Part shown: piece after piece, positions 45,401-54,319 of the stretch | How the letters are laid out: every line of letters begins with the position of its first letter | Numbering within the stretch: position 1 is the first letter of the stretch | NCBI GenBank assembly: GCA_021324265.1 | Contig: JAJPJK010000001.1 | Span: forward strand, 1 to 64,000 | Origin: Thermoproteota archaeon | GTDB lineage: Archaea; Thermoproteota; Thermoprotei; Gearchaeales; Gearchaeaceae | Reading direction: 5' to 3' | DNA length: 64,000 nt | Made by a program: the position numbers and the translations under genes | Notes under the pieces: generated by a model | Databases searched by the model: none | What the model saw: the letters and a program-made list of their open reading frames with translations, nothing else | Told to the model about the DNA's origin: nothing

Positions 45401-46134
45401 GATGACGTGCAATTTGGGTAAACATTGGCAGTTAAAGCAACTTTATCGCTGCTAAACCCTATCGAATCAAAATCTGGGCAATAACCTTGTTCTTGATTCA
45501 ATGTATAGATCCACCAAGCTCCTGTAGGATCGCTTGTCTTTGAGACTGCTAGCTTAACTATTCCAGTATTGAAGTCAATAGCTGATATAAACCATCTTTG
45601 GCTTTGCCAGTCGTATAGAACACGTGGATCTCCAACGTTATCATTAATAGGAAAATTGAATAAGTCGTTTAATATTTGGGGTTTTATGAGATTCCCTAAT
45701 TTATCAAATACACCAATTTCTGTATTTACGGCTTCTACTATATAATTTGATCCTGCTGCTAAATTAACATCTGAAGGATAACCGTTGTCATACAACCCAT
45801 ATTTTTCTTGAATACCTCCGAACGAATTCACTAAGGTGATCTGAGGTGTAAGCAGAGGTTCTTGATTTGGGCTGTATGTAGCTGTTTGTTTAGTGATGGA
45901 TAAATATTTGCCAGATATCTTGTTTGCTGTTCCTTGTGTTGAGGATAATATAGAATGATAGGGTCTTGCAAAAGACCTTATACTAGCTTGTGTGTTTACA
46001 GGTATGAGGAGTTGGTGTGAAGACTTCAAATAATTGTTGGGCTGATAGCTTGTTTGCATCACTTGACCGCTTGGAATGAAATATACGATAACAGTAGCTA
46101 AAAGGAAGGCTAGAAGAATTTTTTTCATGCTCAA
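42499..46134 (-). CDS. Large secreted, membrane-anchored repeat protein (propeller, thermopsin-like repeats, InlB-like module)
   Basis: A 1211-residue surface protein. It has a signal peptide (~4-25) and a beta-rich region (~95-530) that looks like a propeller (for example DPRVLYDWQSQRWFISAIDF). Six ~80-residue repeats follow (~540-1015), each with a strand like YYHQFFINFSFKVIG, a Tyr-rich strand, a W-x-D turn and ERW. These resemble the repeats after the catalytic domain of thermopsin-type proteins. A divergent InlB-type module comes next (GWKFEKWIGNGTGSYSG), then a C-terminal helix (~1183-1203) and a basic tail. No protease motif was found. The protein is probably exposed on the cell surface. 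Confidence 0.72.
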   Translation of the reverse strand: MSMKKILLAFLLATVIVYFIPSGQVMQTSYQPNNYLKSSHQLLIPVNTQASIRSFARPYHSILSSTQGTANKISGKYLSITKQTATYSPNQEPLLTPQITLVNSFGGIQEKYGLYDNGYPSDVNLAAGSNYIVEAVNTEIGVFDKLGNLIKPQILNDLFNFPINDNVGDPRVLYDWQSQRWFISAIDFNTGIVKLAVSKTSDPTGAWWIYTLNQEQGYCPDFDSIGFSSDKVALTANVYPNCTSSYISDHVRIWIFDKYQLISNSSPLALYTVNYNCMINNYYICTYFNFKPVVSLTNTTTLYMASDDWGSYNNYNPPIMIFAVTGNPTQNNVVINETDLSISPIYQPFGAPQPNTNATINPNDARISSNPVWKQNMLWFATETSCIPQGDSYNRDCIRVFSINTKNYTLIANTTISQVGKYLFYPALSLDQNNNVIIVYGYSSPSDYPSINVTTLLNNNLSHWLSPVTLKTGASVETRGRYGDYFGAATDPQDPTKVWVAGQYMPSYNDWGTYIGEVSITTPTTQKVTMTLSYSVIGNAGYSPPVFSYILNGQKQTATLSTTPTQYSVDMNTRWNITSILAGSTQSMRWATGNQTSGIASSNAVLNFLYFQQYSIAFTYKISDNSNTIPPSINYTKFSKEFSVIMPTYDWADAGTAWSVQKLLKNSSTSERWITENTTNGNIQGPISVTIIYYHQFFINFSFKVIGIGSYITPNVTYYSFGLKKVDKAPLSDWVDSKSVWSMDNPLINSNATERWMSGNATTATIMSSKNINIVYYLQVLINLDFKIIGGGNPDNPWLAYYQFGSLQNNTLTPNIWIDINSTLEIQSILNPSNNNERWITFQTNYLIEKPESLDLIYYRQFYVSLSYQLVNGENSISPSVSYFYGGNETQNTLPFNGWVDSMSLLNVTNPIMISSNERLYSTNSTNITVNGSISSKLIYWIQFLVNLNLNIAGGGQISPWVNYFSTGQLFNKTLPLSAWIDANSTISYQSIISFNIQNERWITNGPLQIELTSPLNTTITYYHQYFIELMISPPQGGSLNFNSGWYNATSVLKIVPTENTGWKFEKWIGNGTGSYSGVEKELDLEVKGSVVETAVFYVDVSIHNSNGVTIQYSYNNTSGSISPGESIDIFVPQNTTITLTANPSSFLYTFSGWSGSVNSNSNVVQVKASGPLTLQTKYDYNYTNILIIAIITLALAVTIIILIRSKIIKK

Positions 46135-46262
46135 TTAAAAAAAGCCACCTATAAAAATATTATGTAAACGTCAAAATTTTAAAGTTCTCATTCGTTTCTT
46201 TTATTACAATCTTGAGAAATATCTAGGATAAATCTACGGATTATTAGCGGAGAATAGATAAG

Positions 46263-46270
46263 TATATATA
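46263..46270 (+). promoter_or_regulatory. TATA box of the sedolisin gene
   Basis: TATATATC-type element centred about 26 bases before the ATG at 46292; a leaderless start is likely. Confidence 0.6.
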
Positions 46271-46291
46271 TCTATAACAAAATACTGTGAC

Positions 46292-47497
46292 ATGAATTAT
46301 AAAATATCTGCAATGGTTTTGCTTCTTGTTATTTCTGCTGGAATTTCAAGCACGTATATAGTATATGGAACAATTCTAGACAACATATACGCTAGCCCAC
46401 AACTGCATTCAGTCAAACCTACAAGCTCTACTCCAATAGGCTATAGTCCTGTCCAAATAAGGCATGCGTATGGCTTTGATCTGTTAAGTTGTAGCTTCAC
46501 TGGCACATTTGGAAGTTCTAACCTTTGTGGGTACGGGCAAATAATAGCGATTGTGGATGCTTATGATGATCCTAATATAGAAAATGATTTGAACGTATTC
46601 AGTAGTCAATTTGGCCTTCCTTCATGCACTAGCTCAAATGGTTGCTTCATTAAGGCAATGCCTCAAGGTAAACCTAGAGCAGATCAAGGATGGGCTCTCG
46701 AAATATCTTTAGATGTTGAATGGGCTCATGCTATTGCCCCAGGCGCTAAGATTCTCTTAGTTGAAGCCAAGTCCAATAGTTTGAGCAATTTATTGGCCGC
46801 CGTCGATTATGCAGTTAGCCAAGGAGCCAAGGTTGTTTCAATGAGCTGGGGCGGATCTGAATTTTCAAGCGAAAGCTCCTATGACTATCATTTCAATGTT
46901 GCAGGCGTTAGCTTCTTCGCAAGTTCAGGCGATAGTGGTCATGGCGTTATTTGGCCTGCAGCTTCTCCCTATGTAATTGGTGTAGGAGGCACGACACTAA
47001 ATTTAGATGCTCAGGGAAATGTTCTTAGCGAAACTGCATGGAGCGGCAGTGGAGGAGGTATTAGCGCATATGAAAAAGAACCTTCTTATCAAGTTAATTA
47101 TGGAATAAGCAGTAATGGTATGCGAGCTGTTCCTGATGTTGCATATGATGCTGATCCAAATACAGGATTCGCAGTTTACGATAGCTATGGCTATCAAGGA
47201 CAAAAAGGCTGGTTTGAAGTAGGCGGCACCAGTGCAGGTGCTCCTCAATGGGCAGCACTCACAGCAATTGTAGATAGTGGAAGGAGTACGCCAATATCTG
47301 CAAGCAATTTCGGTTCAGGAACTGAAATATATTTAGCTGCAACAGGTTCTGTCTATAGCACCAATTTTAGAGACATAACTTCTGGCACAAATGGGAATTG
47401 TGGTTCTGTATGTACTGCAAGTTCAGGTTATGATTTCGTCACAGGATTGGGGAGTCCACAAGCAAACAACCTAATACCTTATTTACAAACACATTAA
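46292..47497 (+). CDS. S53 family peptidase (sedolisin/kumamolisin type), without large propeptide
   Basis: An exported acid serine-carboxyl peptidase of 401 residues. After a signal peptide (~5-27) the mature-like sequence begins within about 25 residues (YSPVQIRHAYGFD), whereas typical sedolisins have a ~190-residue propeptide. Catalytic residues are visible: Glu137 and Asp141 in WALEISLDVEWAHAIAPGAK, Asp214 in FASSGDSGHG, and Ser314 in GGTSAGAPQWAAL. The C-terminal calcium-site region has FRDIT and GYDFVTGLGSP. Several Cys pairs are present. It probably digests protein outside the cell at low pH and may feed the oligopeptide importer (inference). Confidence 0.88.
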   Translation: MNYKISAMVLLLVISAGISSTYIVYGTILDNIYASPQLHSVKPTSSTPIGYSPVQIRHAYGFDLLSCSFTGTFGSSNLCGYGQIIAIVDAYDDPNIENDLNVFSSQFGLPSCTSSNGCFIKAMPQGKPRADQGWALEISLDVEWAHAIAPGAKILLVEAKSNSLSNLLAAVDYAVSQGAKVVSMSWGGSEFSSESSYDYHFNVAGVSFFASSGDSGHGVIWPAASPYVIGVGGTTLNLDAQGNVLSETAWSGSGGGISAYEKEPSYQVNYGISSNGMRAVPDVAYDADPNTGFAVYDSYGYQGQKGWFEVGGTSAGAPQWAALTAIVDSGRSTPISASNFGSGTEIYLAATGSVYSTNFRDITSGTNGNCGSVCTASSGYDFVTGLGSPQANNLIPYLQTH

Positions 47498-47504
47498 TTT
47501 TTTT
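47498..47504 (+). terminator. Oligo-T tract after the sedolisin gene
   Basis: Seven T residues begin at the stop codon's end, a common form of archaeal terminator. Confidence 0.35.
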
Positions 47505-47599
47505 ATTGATTAACTAAAATTGTATATTATTTAAGAAGAATATATTCTTTTTATTTTGAATGATTCTACCCATGTTGTGAGTATTAATGAAACTAACAA

Positions 47600-47905
47600 C
47601 TAAAAAGTGTTGTATTTAAGTGGAGTAGAAAGCTGATAAAGCACCTAGTCTAAGAATGAAGATGGCGATGGGTGTACTTTCGCATAGATGCATGGCGGTA
47701 ACGTAGTGGTAGTTGGAAGCGGAATAGGGCAGAGCAATCAATCGTTAAACTTATTAAAATAAGGTCTTGAACAAGTTTCCATAGACAGCGGAAGGTATTA
47801 CGCTAAATGGGTTCGCAGAGCTGTTGAAGTACGCCGCAATGCTCGATATATTCCACTAAATTTAATTGAATGCTATCTTCTATTCCAAGGACATAGATTA
47901 CTTTA
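47600..47905 (+). other. Non-coding stretch with a possible gene remnant
   Basis: The ~700 bp between the sedolisin and the giant surface protein hold no intact gene. Fragments read VVVVGSGIG near 47705 and, in another frame, GITLNGFAELLKYAAMLDIF near 47790-47860, broken by stops and frame changes. The latter faintly recalls the dehydroquinate synthase / glycerol-1-phosphate dehydrogenase superfamily. A degraded gene is possible but weakly supported. Confidence 0.2.
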
Positions 47906-48150
47906 AGAAAAATTAAGCTTTCTTAAAATGTTTTATTAAGTAATATTAACAAATTATTTTCTTTTTATTAATTCTTTAAGTAAGCATCTATTCAATTTTT
48001 GTATTTACCTAGGAAGCATTCTCATCATTCCAGAGACCTCTGAGTAGTCTAAGTAATATCTGACTATTTAGGAAACATACTGCAATTTAGCACTAACTAA
48101 ACTCTCTATTTCCGCTGGCTAAGTATATTTAAAGTTTGCTATTTTAAAAT

Positions 48151-48158
48151 TTATATAG
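48151..48158 (+). promoter_or_regulatory. TATA box upstream of the giant surface-protein gene
   Basis: TTATATAG is centred 25 bases before an ATG at 48179. That ATG opens a 20-codon frame (48179-48241) out of phase with the large gene, so the first AUG of the transcript is not the main start. Confidence 0.55.
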
Positions 48159-48224
48159 TTTTATTGATTTATCGTGCTATGACGCAGCGCAAAATTTTTG
48201 CTTGCGTTCATAAAGCCTATTACC

Positions 48225-51200
48225 ATGTCGCTTCTCATTAAATCTCTGGCTATAGTATTCCTAGTTTTGCTTACAATGAACATGTATACCAGCATTGCCA
48301 AGGCTGAAGTAAATCCTTATCAAGATCTCTTTAATTGGCTGATCCAAAATCTCGATATAACTGCTTTCTTTGTTTATAGAGGGCCGCTTTACCCCGTAAT
48401 AGGCGAATACCATGAACCTACAGTTACATTTGCACAGAAAAATTTGGATACAAACCAAGTCACTGAATACTCTATGCCCTACTCAAAGTTCATCAAGGAG
48501 TATGTATTACAGAATAAGGCAAATGTGACGATGAAAGCATACTACTTTGGTTTCAATCGTAGTGGCCCTATTCCTTTCTATTTCCCCTCCTTCAACTTTA
48601 CAGGATCGGTAGCCCCATCTTATGAGCTTTATTACGGCGGTGCTTACATACCTCAAAACTGGCCTTCCTATTCTTCTTCTTTTTCTGAAGGTGATGTAAC
48701 AATAAATTACTGGAAATACAATGTAGCTGAGCCTATTTTCTTGAAAAATCCTGAGTATCTATATTCATATGTTAGATTGAGTAATGGTTCTAGTCTCACG
48801 ATTCCTAAGGGAGAAGATGTCATCCTTGCTCTTACAGTCAAGAACAGTGATATATTAAGTGTTCTTGGTAGTGTTCTAGGCAATAAGCAAGAGGTGCCAT
48901 ATCCCGATTCTTTACAAAAAATACTTCAGAGATTGCCGCAAGATGATATGTTCGCAACAAGCTTCGATATAGAATGGGTCACAACTGGAAAAGTTGGTTA
49001 TTTCAAGCAAGCTATGGTTAACCAGTACAACACTACGTATCCTTGTGGTTTCGATTTAGGCTTATCTATACTCGGCGTAGGCACTGGTGATGGAAGTCCT
49101 AAAGGTTTGCAGAATGCGATTCGACAAGGAATAGAGGAAAACAAGAAGAAATTATCGATGGAGGAAGGTTATGTGTATAATTGTCCAATCTTATTTAGCC
49201 TTTTCAGCCCAGTAGGATCTCCCGCTTATAACTATACAACAAACATTGATATTTCAACAAGCTTAGGAGGTCTTCTAAGCTCTAGTTCAATTTTCTACAT
49301 AATTAAACCCAGCGCTTATCAAGGTCAGGATACTATTACGTTAACACTGAAGGATGCCAGAGATTCGATGAAAACAAGCTTTACTATAAACGTGAACGTA
49401 GGAAAAGAAAGATTTTCCGACCTAGATCTTAATTATTATGACTATGAAACTGAACAAAGACAAACCCCGCCTGATGAATATGGATTGACGATAGATGAGA
49501 AGTATTATGCTAGGCTTAATCAAAGCCTTCAAGGATATGATGAGGATGGTTCAGCAATATATCAGCTAGATTTTAAAGCTTTTCGAACACAATATGCGCC
49601 TTTTCCGAATTATGAACCAGGGGGAGCATCTTTCTACATGTACGAAGATTATAATGCTTCAATAAAGCTCAAATTGGGCGGGTGGTTACCTAATCCTATG
49701 CCTCCTGGCTTTCAGCTTATCGGTGATATTACTGAATCTAATTCTAAAGCCACAGGTTCAGGGTACGAAATACAGCGGCTTTATTCAGATGCGGGAATAT
49801 TCAAAGCAGATTGTGAACGCAGTACTGTGAAGGACAATAATGGTAATCCTTTATATGATTATGTTTCTTGTAACGAGTCGACATCGCATCTTTTCACTTT
49901 GACCTTTGACCTTGTTGGGCAAGAGTATTTGATGAATGTTAAGAGAGGTTCAGGAGCCAGCAAACTTACGCTAATGGGCGATCATCTCAAGCTTATATTA
50001 CCATCGTTTGAAAATGTTTACTATTATTACACTAGCTTATCTTATAAAGAAATGCACACAGTTACCGAGATATACAAACCATTTTATCTTTGTAATTATC
50101 AAACTTCTAATTGTAGCTATGCAAATGTGCTCATATTCAGTGCCGCCTATCAATATATAGTTCCAGTACCTGATCCATTGCATATCATCACCTTTTACTA
50201 TGCAGGGTCTCAAAACATATTTGAGCTTTATAAGAAGGGTTCTGAAACTGTTTCTCCTCAAGGTGAAGTTAAATCATTGTTTATACTTACAGACAAGAAC
50301 TACGTTTTGCCATCTGATGATCTAGGTATTGTAATTAACAGCTATGGATCAGGCTCTGCGAATTCAAATGTGAATCTGAAGTTTACTTTGTTGTTAGGGA
50401 ATAAAACTCTAGCATTGTCTTCAAAAAGTGTTAGAACCAATGAAGCTGGTACTGCTAGTATAAACTTGAAGCTACCTTCTTTCTCCGAGCTAAATAATTA
50501 TTTTGGAAATCTCAGTAACTATGGCGATAGAGGATTATTATTAATTAATGCGACGGATTCTAGAGGCATTTCAGCATTAACAACGCTCATTTTCTACATA
50601 TCCGGTACCATCGTAGAATTGAAGCCTATTGATCTCGTCCTACCAATTCCTGACGATCCTTGGAAGCAAAATGTTTTAGGAAGCGTAAAAGATGGCTATT
50701 TTTCTAATAAGTTAGAAAAACCGCTTTCTGGGGATTTCAAATTATACCTACGCATTAAGGAAAAAGATACTGGGAATATTGTAAAATACCTAGAATTGGA
50801 AAGTGGTTCATATGTTGCTACAGCAGATGAGCTAAATCTAACAAGCGGAAAGACCTATATCATAGCTGGTGAACTGCTATATCAAGACCCAGAATATTAT
50901 AATTGGCATAGTCTTAAAATAGACGATTTCGGAATAGATCTCGTAATCCCAGAGAACAATCAACAAGGCATTAAGAGAGTCGTTTTGAAGATTTATGTTC
51001 CTTATTCGCTTATAATTCAGTATTATAAGCTCGCATCTGCTCTTGGAGGTCAAGATGATAGGTTCTATAAACTATTGGCAGATCAGGCAATATTGAATAT
51101 ATTCTTTGAATTGGTCAAAAAGATCTCAACTGGCATAGGAAATGCGATAGGAACTCCTGAGGAGAACAACGTAGCAGCTTCCATTACTGGTGCATTACTA

Positions 51201-54035
51201 AACTTTTACAATACAACAATAGCTCATCTTAGACCACTTGTAGCTCTTCCTGACCCCTCCAACTTGCCGAGCGGTTATCAAACTGAACTCGACTTCCTTA
51301 ATCTACCCATTAATTACAGAGATCCTGCCTACAACTTTTCCAGCGACGCCCTATATTATGGCACAAACAACTACTGGAGCAAATTGGCCAAACTTGTTAT
51401 CTTACAAGCAGAGTTGCTCAGAACTTACAAATATGTCATGAATTCTGCGATCGTCATTTCTAAGCTACTAGCACTTGCTATTACACTTGAAATATTCAAG
51501 GGCTATTTCGATACCAAGAAGTTTTTCAACAAAAAGAACATATTTGCAGAGTTTGCTAAGAAATACGGCAATAAAATTTCTGGTCCACTTGCTCAGTATC
51601 TTGGTGCAGCGAAGATATCGTTATTAGAATTAGTGGGCTTTTTAACCTCAACTACAAGCTTATTCGGTAATAATTTCATTTACAACACTTTTAAAAACTG
51701 GTTCAAGAACAGCGAAACTGCTTCAATAATGCTAGCTCTTACTTTCAAAATAATAAGATTCTTTTTCGTAGCTATCATAGGAAAGGCTGAACTATTTTCA
51801 GAGTTGAAGTTTGAGGTTATTTTCCAAGTAATTGCAACGCTAATTGCACATCTACTTATGCTCCTTTACAATGGATGGAATTCATATTTGCTCATCAATG
51901 AGATCATGGTCTATCCTTACATATCCATGTCCTTATTAGGCTTCTTAAAAATCTTCCCTGTATCAATTGATCAATATGGAAACATTTCCTTCAATTCCTT
52001 GTTAACGAGTATTACAATTGGCACGAAGCCCACTGATGAGCAATGGTCTTCAAGAAATGAAGAGCATGGCGCTATTGAAACTGCAGCGCTAGGAGCAGAT
52101 ATGGAAGCACAATTCTTCTCAGTTGCAGATGCTTATTCAAACATTGAAAATGCAGTCGGCATAGTTCTAGCATTAGTAAGAGCATTGGATGGAATATTTG
52201 AAAAACTGAAGAGAACGAAATTCGAGAATGCTCTTGCATGGTATAACAAGGAATTCCAGATAACATTTGGTGGAAAAAGCTATAATATAAATATTAAGAA
52301 TCTAGTTTCCCAGCTATATCTATCCTTGGTTGCAGCGATTTTAACTGACGGCCTTATGAAAGGAATTTGGGGCTATGCAATAAAGAAGTTCATTACCGTA
52401 AACCAAGATATAGCAGCTACTTTGACGCTCGTAACTTCAACGATTGCGCCGCTTGTAGCAGCAGTGGTAACATTCTTTACACTTGGGAAAATAGTGAAAA
52501 CTCCAGCTATTAGTAAGCTTGGTTTCATAAAAGCTGCAAGCTATCAAGATAATGATGCTATAAGGATGGCATATCTTTCAAATGAGATAAATAGACTAAA
52601 ATTTGGCCTCAATGATATGATGGGTCAGAGTTCTTATCGCATTGATTTAATCCAGAATTTAGTCGCAGACATCGAAGAAGGAAGTGTTTTAGTACAAAGG
52701 GCAATCTTTAGATCCAGTGATGCAAACCTGACAAGTGAACTTATTGGAGTTCAATCTCAGATTTCTGCATCTGCAGGCTTTTTATATTCGACGCTAAGCT
52801 ACATTATAACGCATCCAAGCCTTAGGCCAACTGCAACGATCTTCTCAAATGTAAATGACTATTTAGACACAATATCGAGTAGTTTAAGCTATGCTGCAAA
52901 CTTAACCGATGCAGCTTATCAAGAATCTAAGCTAAGCACAACGTTAGGGCCTGCGATTTTTGTTAAGAACATATTCACTGAGAACTTCCCCGATACTGGA
53001 GAAATGAATGTCATTGTGTATAACTTAGGTGACAGTAGCGCGAGCGTTAAGCTAAGGCTTCTTGATAATGGGATTCTCAATAGCTATACAACAGATGCGA
53101 TTACGATAAATGCTAGGAGCTCACATATCTTTACTTTAAAGCCTACTATTGCGAATAATGCCAATAGCACTAGTGCTACGATCGTAGTTAATGTAAATGA
53201 TTTCGATGCTTATACTGTCGAGTTCGACATGCCTTTGGTTCAACAACAATTATATAGTGCAAGCAACGGGGGTGTGACAGCGATAAGCGATGGGCCTGTC
53301 TCGTTTGATGGATCGAAGATAAAAGTAAGCAATGCGAATACGCTCATAGTTTATGTTCCAAGCAGTGTAGCTCAGCCAAGGTTTGGTGCTACATTAGATG
53401 GTTATCTCATTCGCAGTGGGGAAGTTAAATTCGACGACTTCGCAATATTGGGCGTTTCCTTCAGTAATCCTGTCACAGGAACTATAGAATACAAAAGTCT
53501 TAAACAAAGCACTGAGTTTTTACAAGGAATGGGCTCGAAGACTACACAAAGTGGAGTAACCATAGAATCCAATGGAAACTTTTCGGCGCAAATAACGAAA
53601 TTCGATGAGAATCCATTCCCCGAAGCTTCGCTAAGCGGTGCAAATAATGTTAAGATAATAGCCATTGACCTTTTGGATGCCGGTGCAGGCTTCGTTACAG
53701 TAAAGATAAGTTTTTCAGATTTGGGCATAAGCGATCCTACACAACTTCACGTTTACAAATATAATGCAACCTTAGAGCGCTATCAAGAAGTCAGTAACTA
53801 CCAAGTGGATATGCAGAATAAGCTCGTAATATTCACTATGAAGCCTGGCGATCCTGTATTTGCTCTTACAAACGGTCAAATAACAGGAGGTAAAACAGCC
53901 CCAGGTCAAGTAGGTGGAGGTGGAATACAAATCTTCGGAGGTCTGAACTGGATACAGATAGCGATATATTCAGTTATTGCATTTGCGCTTTTAGTTGCGG
54001 CAATCTATGCAATAAGGAAAGTAAAGAAAAAATAA
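48225..54035 (+). CDS. Giant membrane-anchored extracellular protein (~1936 residues)
   Basis: No family is recognised. From ATG 48225 the protein opens with a signal peptide ending AKA; the same frame extends to a TTG at 48198. A large extracellular part follows (roughly the first 1000 residues) with Ig-like or carbohydrate-module-like strands. Several membrane-type segments lie at about 1075-1100, 1175-1235 and 1400-1435 (counted from 48198). A helical stretch follows, then a CARDB-like beta domain (~1590-1670, NVIVYNLGDSSASVKLRLLD). The end is a Gly-rich linker (GGGGIQIFGG), a membrane helix (~1918-1939) and RKVKKK. It may be an S-layer-associated or surface-assembly protein (inference). 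Confidence 0.65.
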   Translation: MSLLIKSLAIVFLVLLTMNMYTSIAKAEVNPYQDLFNWLIQNLDITAFFVYRGPLYPVIGEYHEPTVTFAQKNLDTNQVTEYSMPYSKFIKEYVLQNKANVTMKAYYFGFNRSGPIPFYFPSFNFTGSVAPSYELYYGGAYIPQNWPSYSSSFSEGDVTINYWKYNVAEPIFLKNPEYLYSYVRLSNGSSLTIPKGEDVILALTVKNSDILSVLGSVLGNKQEVPYPDSLQKILQRLPQDDMFATSFDIEWVTTGKVGYFKQAMVNQYNTTYPCGFDLGLSILGVGTGDGSPKGLQNAIRQGIEENKKKLSMEEGYVYNCPILFSLFSPVGSPAYNYTTNIDISTSLGGLLSSSSIFYIIKPSAYQGQDTITLTLKDARDSMKTSFTINVNVGKERFSDLDLNYYDYETEQRQTPPDEYGLTIDEKYYARLNQSLQGYDEDGSAIYQLDFKAFRTQYAPFPNYEPGGASFYMYEDYNASIKLKLGGWLPNPMPPGFQLIGDITESNSKATGSGYEIQRLYSDAGIFKADCERSTVKDNNGNPLYDYVSCNESTSHLFTLTFDLVGQEYLMNVKRGSGASKLTLMGDHLKLILPSFENVYYYYTSLSYKEMHTVTEIYKPFYLCNYQTSNCSYANVLIFSAAYQYIVPVPDPLHIITFYYAGSQNIFELYKKGSETVSPQGEVKSLFILTDKNYVLPSDDLGIVINSYGSGSANSNVNLKFTLLLGNKTLALSSKSVRTNEAGTASINLKLPSFSELNNYFGNLSNYGDRGLLLINATDSRGISALTTLIFYISGTIVELKPIDLVLPIPDDPWKQNVLGSVKDGYFSNKLEKPLSGDFKLYLRIKEKDTGNIVKYLELESGSYVATADELNLTSGKTYIIAGELLYQDPEYYNWHSLKIDDFGIDLVIPENNQQGIKRVVLKIYVPYSLIIQYYKLASALGGQDDRFYKLLADQAILNIFFELVKKISTGIGNAIGTPEENNVAASITGALLNFYNTTIAHLRPLVALPDPSNLPSGYQTELDFLNLPINYRDPAYNFSSDALYYGTNNYWSKLAKLVILQAELLRTYKYVMNSAIVISKLLALAITLEIFKGYFDTKKFFNKKNIFAEFAKKYGNKISGPLAQYLGAAKISLLELVGFLTSTTSLFGNNFIYNTFKNWFKNSETASIMLALTFKIIRFFFVAIIGKAELFSELKFEVIFQVIATLIAHLLMLLYNGWNSYLLINEIMVYPYISMSLLGFLKIFPVSIDQYGNISFNSLLTSITIGTKPTDEQWSSRNEEHGAIETAALGADMEAQFFSVADAYSNIENAVGIVLALVRALDGIFEKLKRTKFENALAWYNKEFQITFGGKSYNINIKNLVSQLYLSLVAAILTDGLMKGIWGYAIKKFITVNQDIAATLTLVTSTIAPLVAAVVTFFTLGKIVKTPAISKLGFIKAASYQDNDAIRMAYLSNEINRLKFGLNDMMGQSSYRIDLIQNLVADIEEGSVLVQRAIFRSSDANLTSELIGVQSQISASAGFLYSTLSYIITHPSLRPTATIFSNVNDYLDTISSSLSYAANLTDAAYQESKLSTTLGPAIFVKNIFTENFPDTGEMNVIVYNLGDSSASVKLRLLDNGILNSYTTDAITINARSSHIFTLKPTIANNANSTSATIVVNVNDFDAYTVEFDMPLVQQQLYSASNGGVTAISDGPVSFDGSKIKVSNANTLIVYVPSSVAQPRFGATLDGYLIRSGEVKFDDFAILGVSFSNPVTGTIEYKSLKQSTEFLQGMGSKTTQSGVTIESNGNFSAQITKFDENPFPEASLSGANNVKIIAIDLLDAGAGFVTVKISFSDLGISDPTQLHVYKYNATLERYQEVSNYQVDMQNKLVIFTMKPGDPVFALTNGQITGGKTAPGQVGGGGIQIFGGLNWIQIAIYSVIAFALLVAAIYAIRKVKKK

Positions 54036-54319
54036 TTTTTCTCAATTTTATACTGAATATTCCATCATTATTTAGTTCTATCTAGGATCTCTTTATGAAT
54101 TTTCAAGTGAGTTACATATTGCTGGATATCTATTGAAATCATTCTTAATCCTTAAGATTCTCTAGAGAATTAAGTGCTTCTTAAGACGTTCGAGATTAGC
54201 ATAAAGCTAGTTGTCAAAATATGAAATCATTGCATATCTTAAGATACTTTCAATAGAACCTCTTCTTAAAGATAAGGATTTATAAGCGTTGAAACAATTT
54301 TGTAGTGTTGCCTGCATAG

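Noticed and set aside
46334-46460. Possible type IV pilin signal in the sedolisin
   Set aside because: The N-terminus fits an ordinary Sec signal peptide; no class III processing motif is visible.
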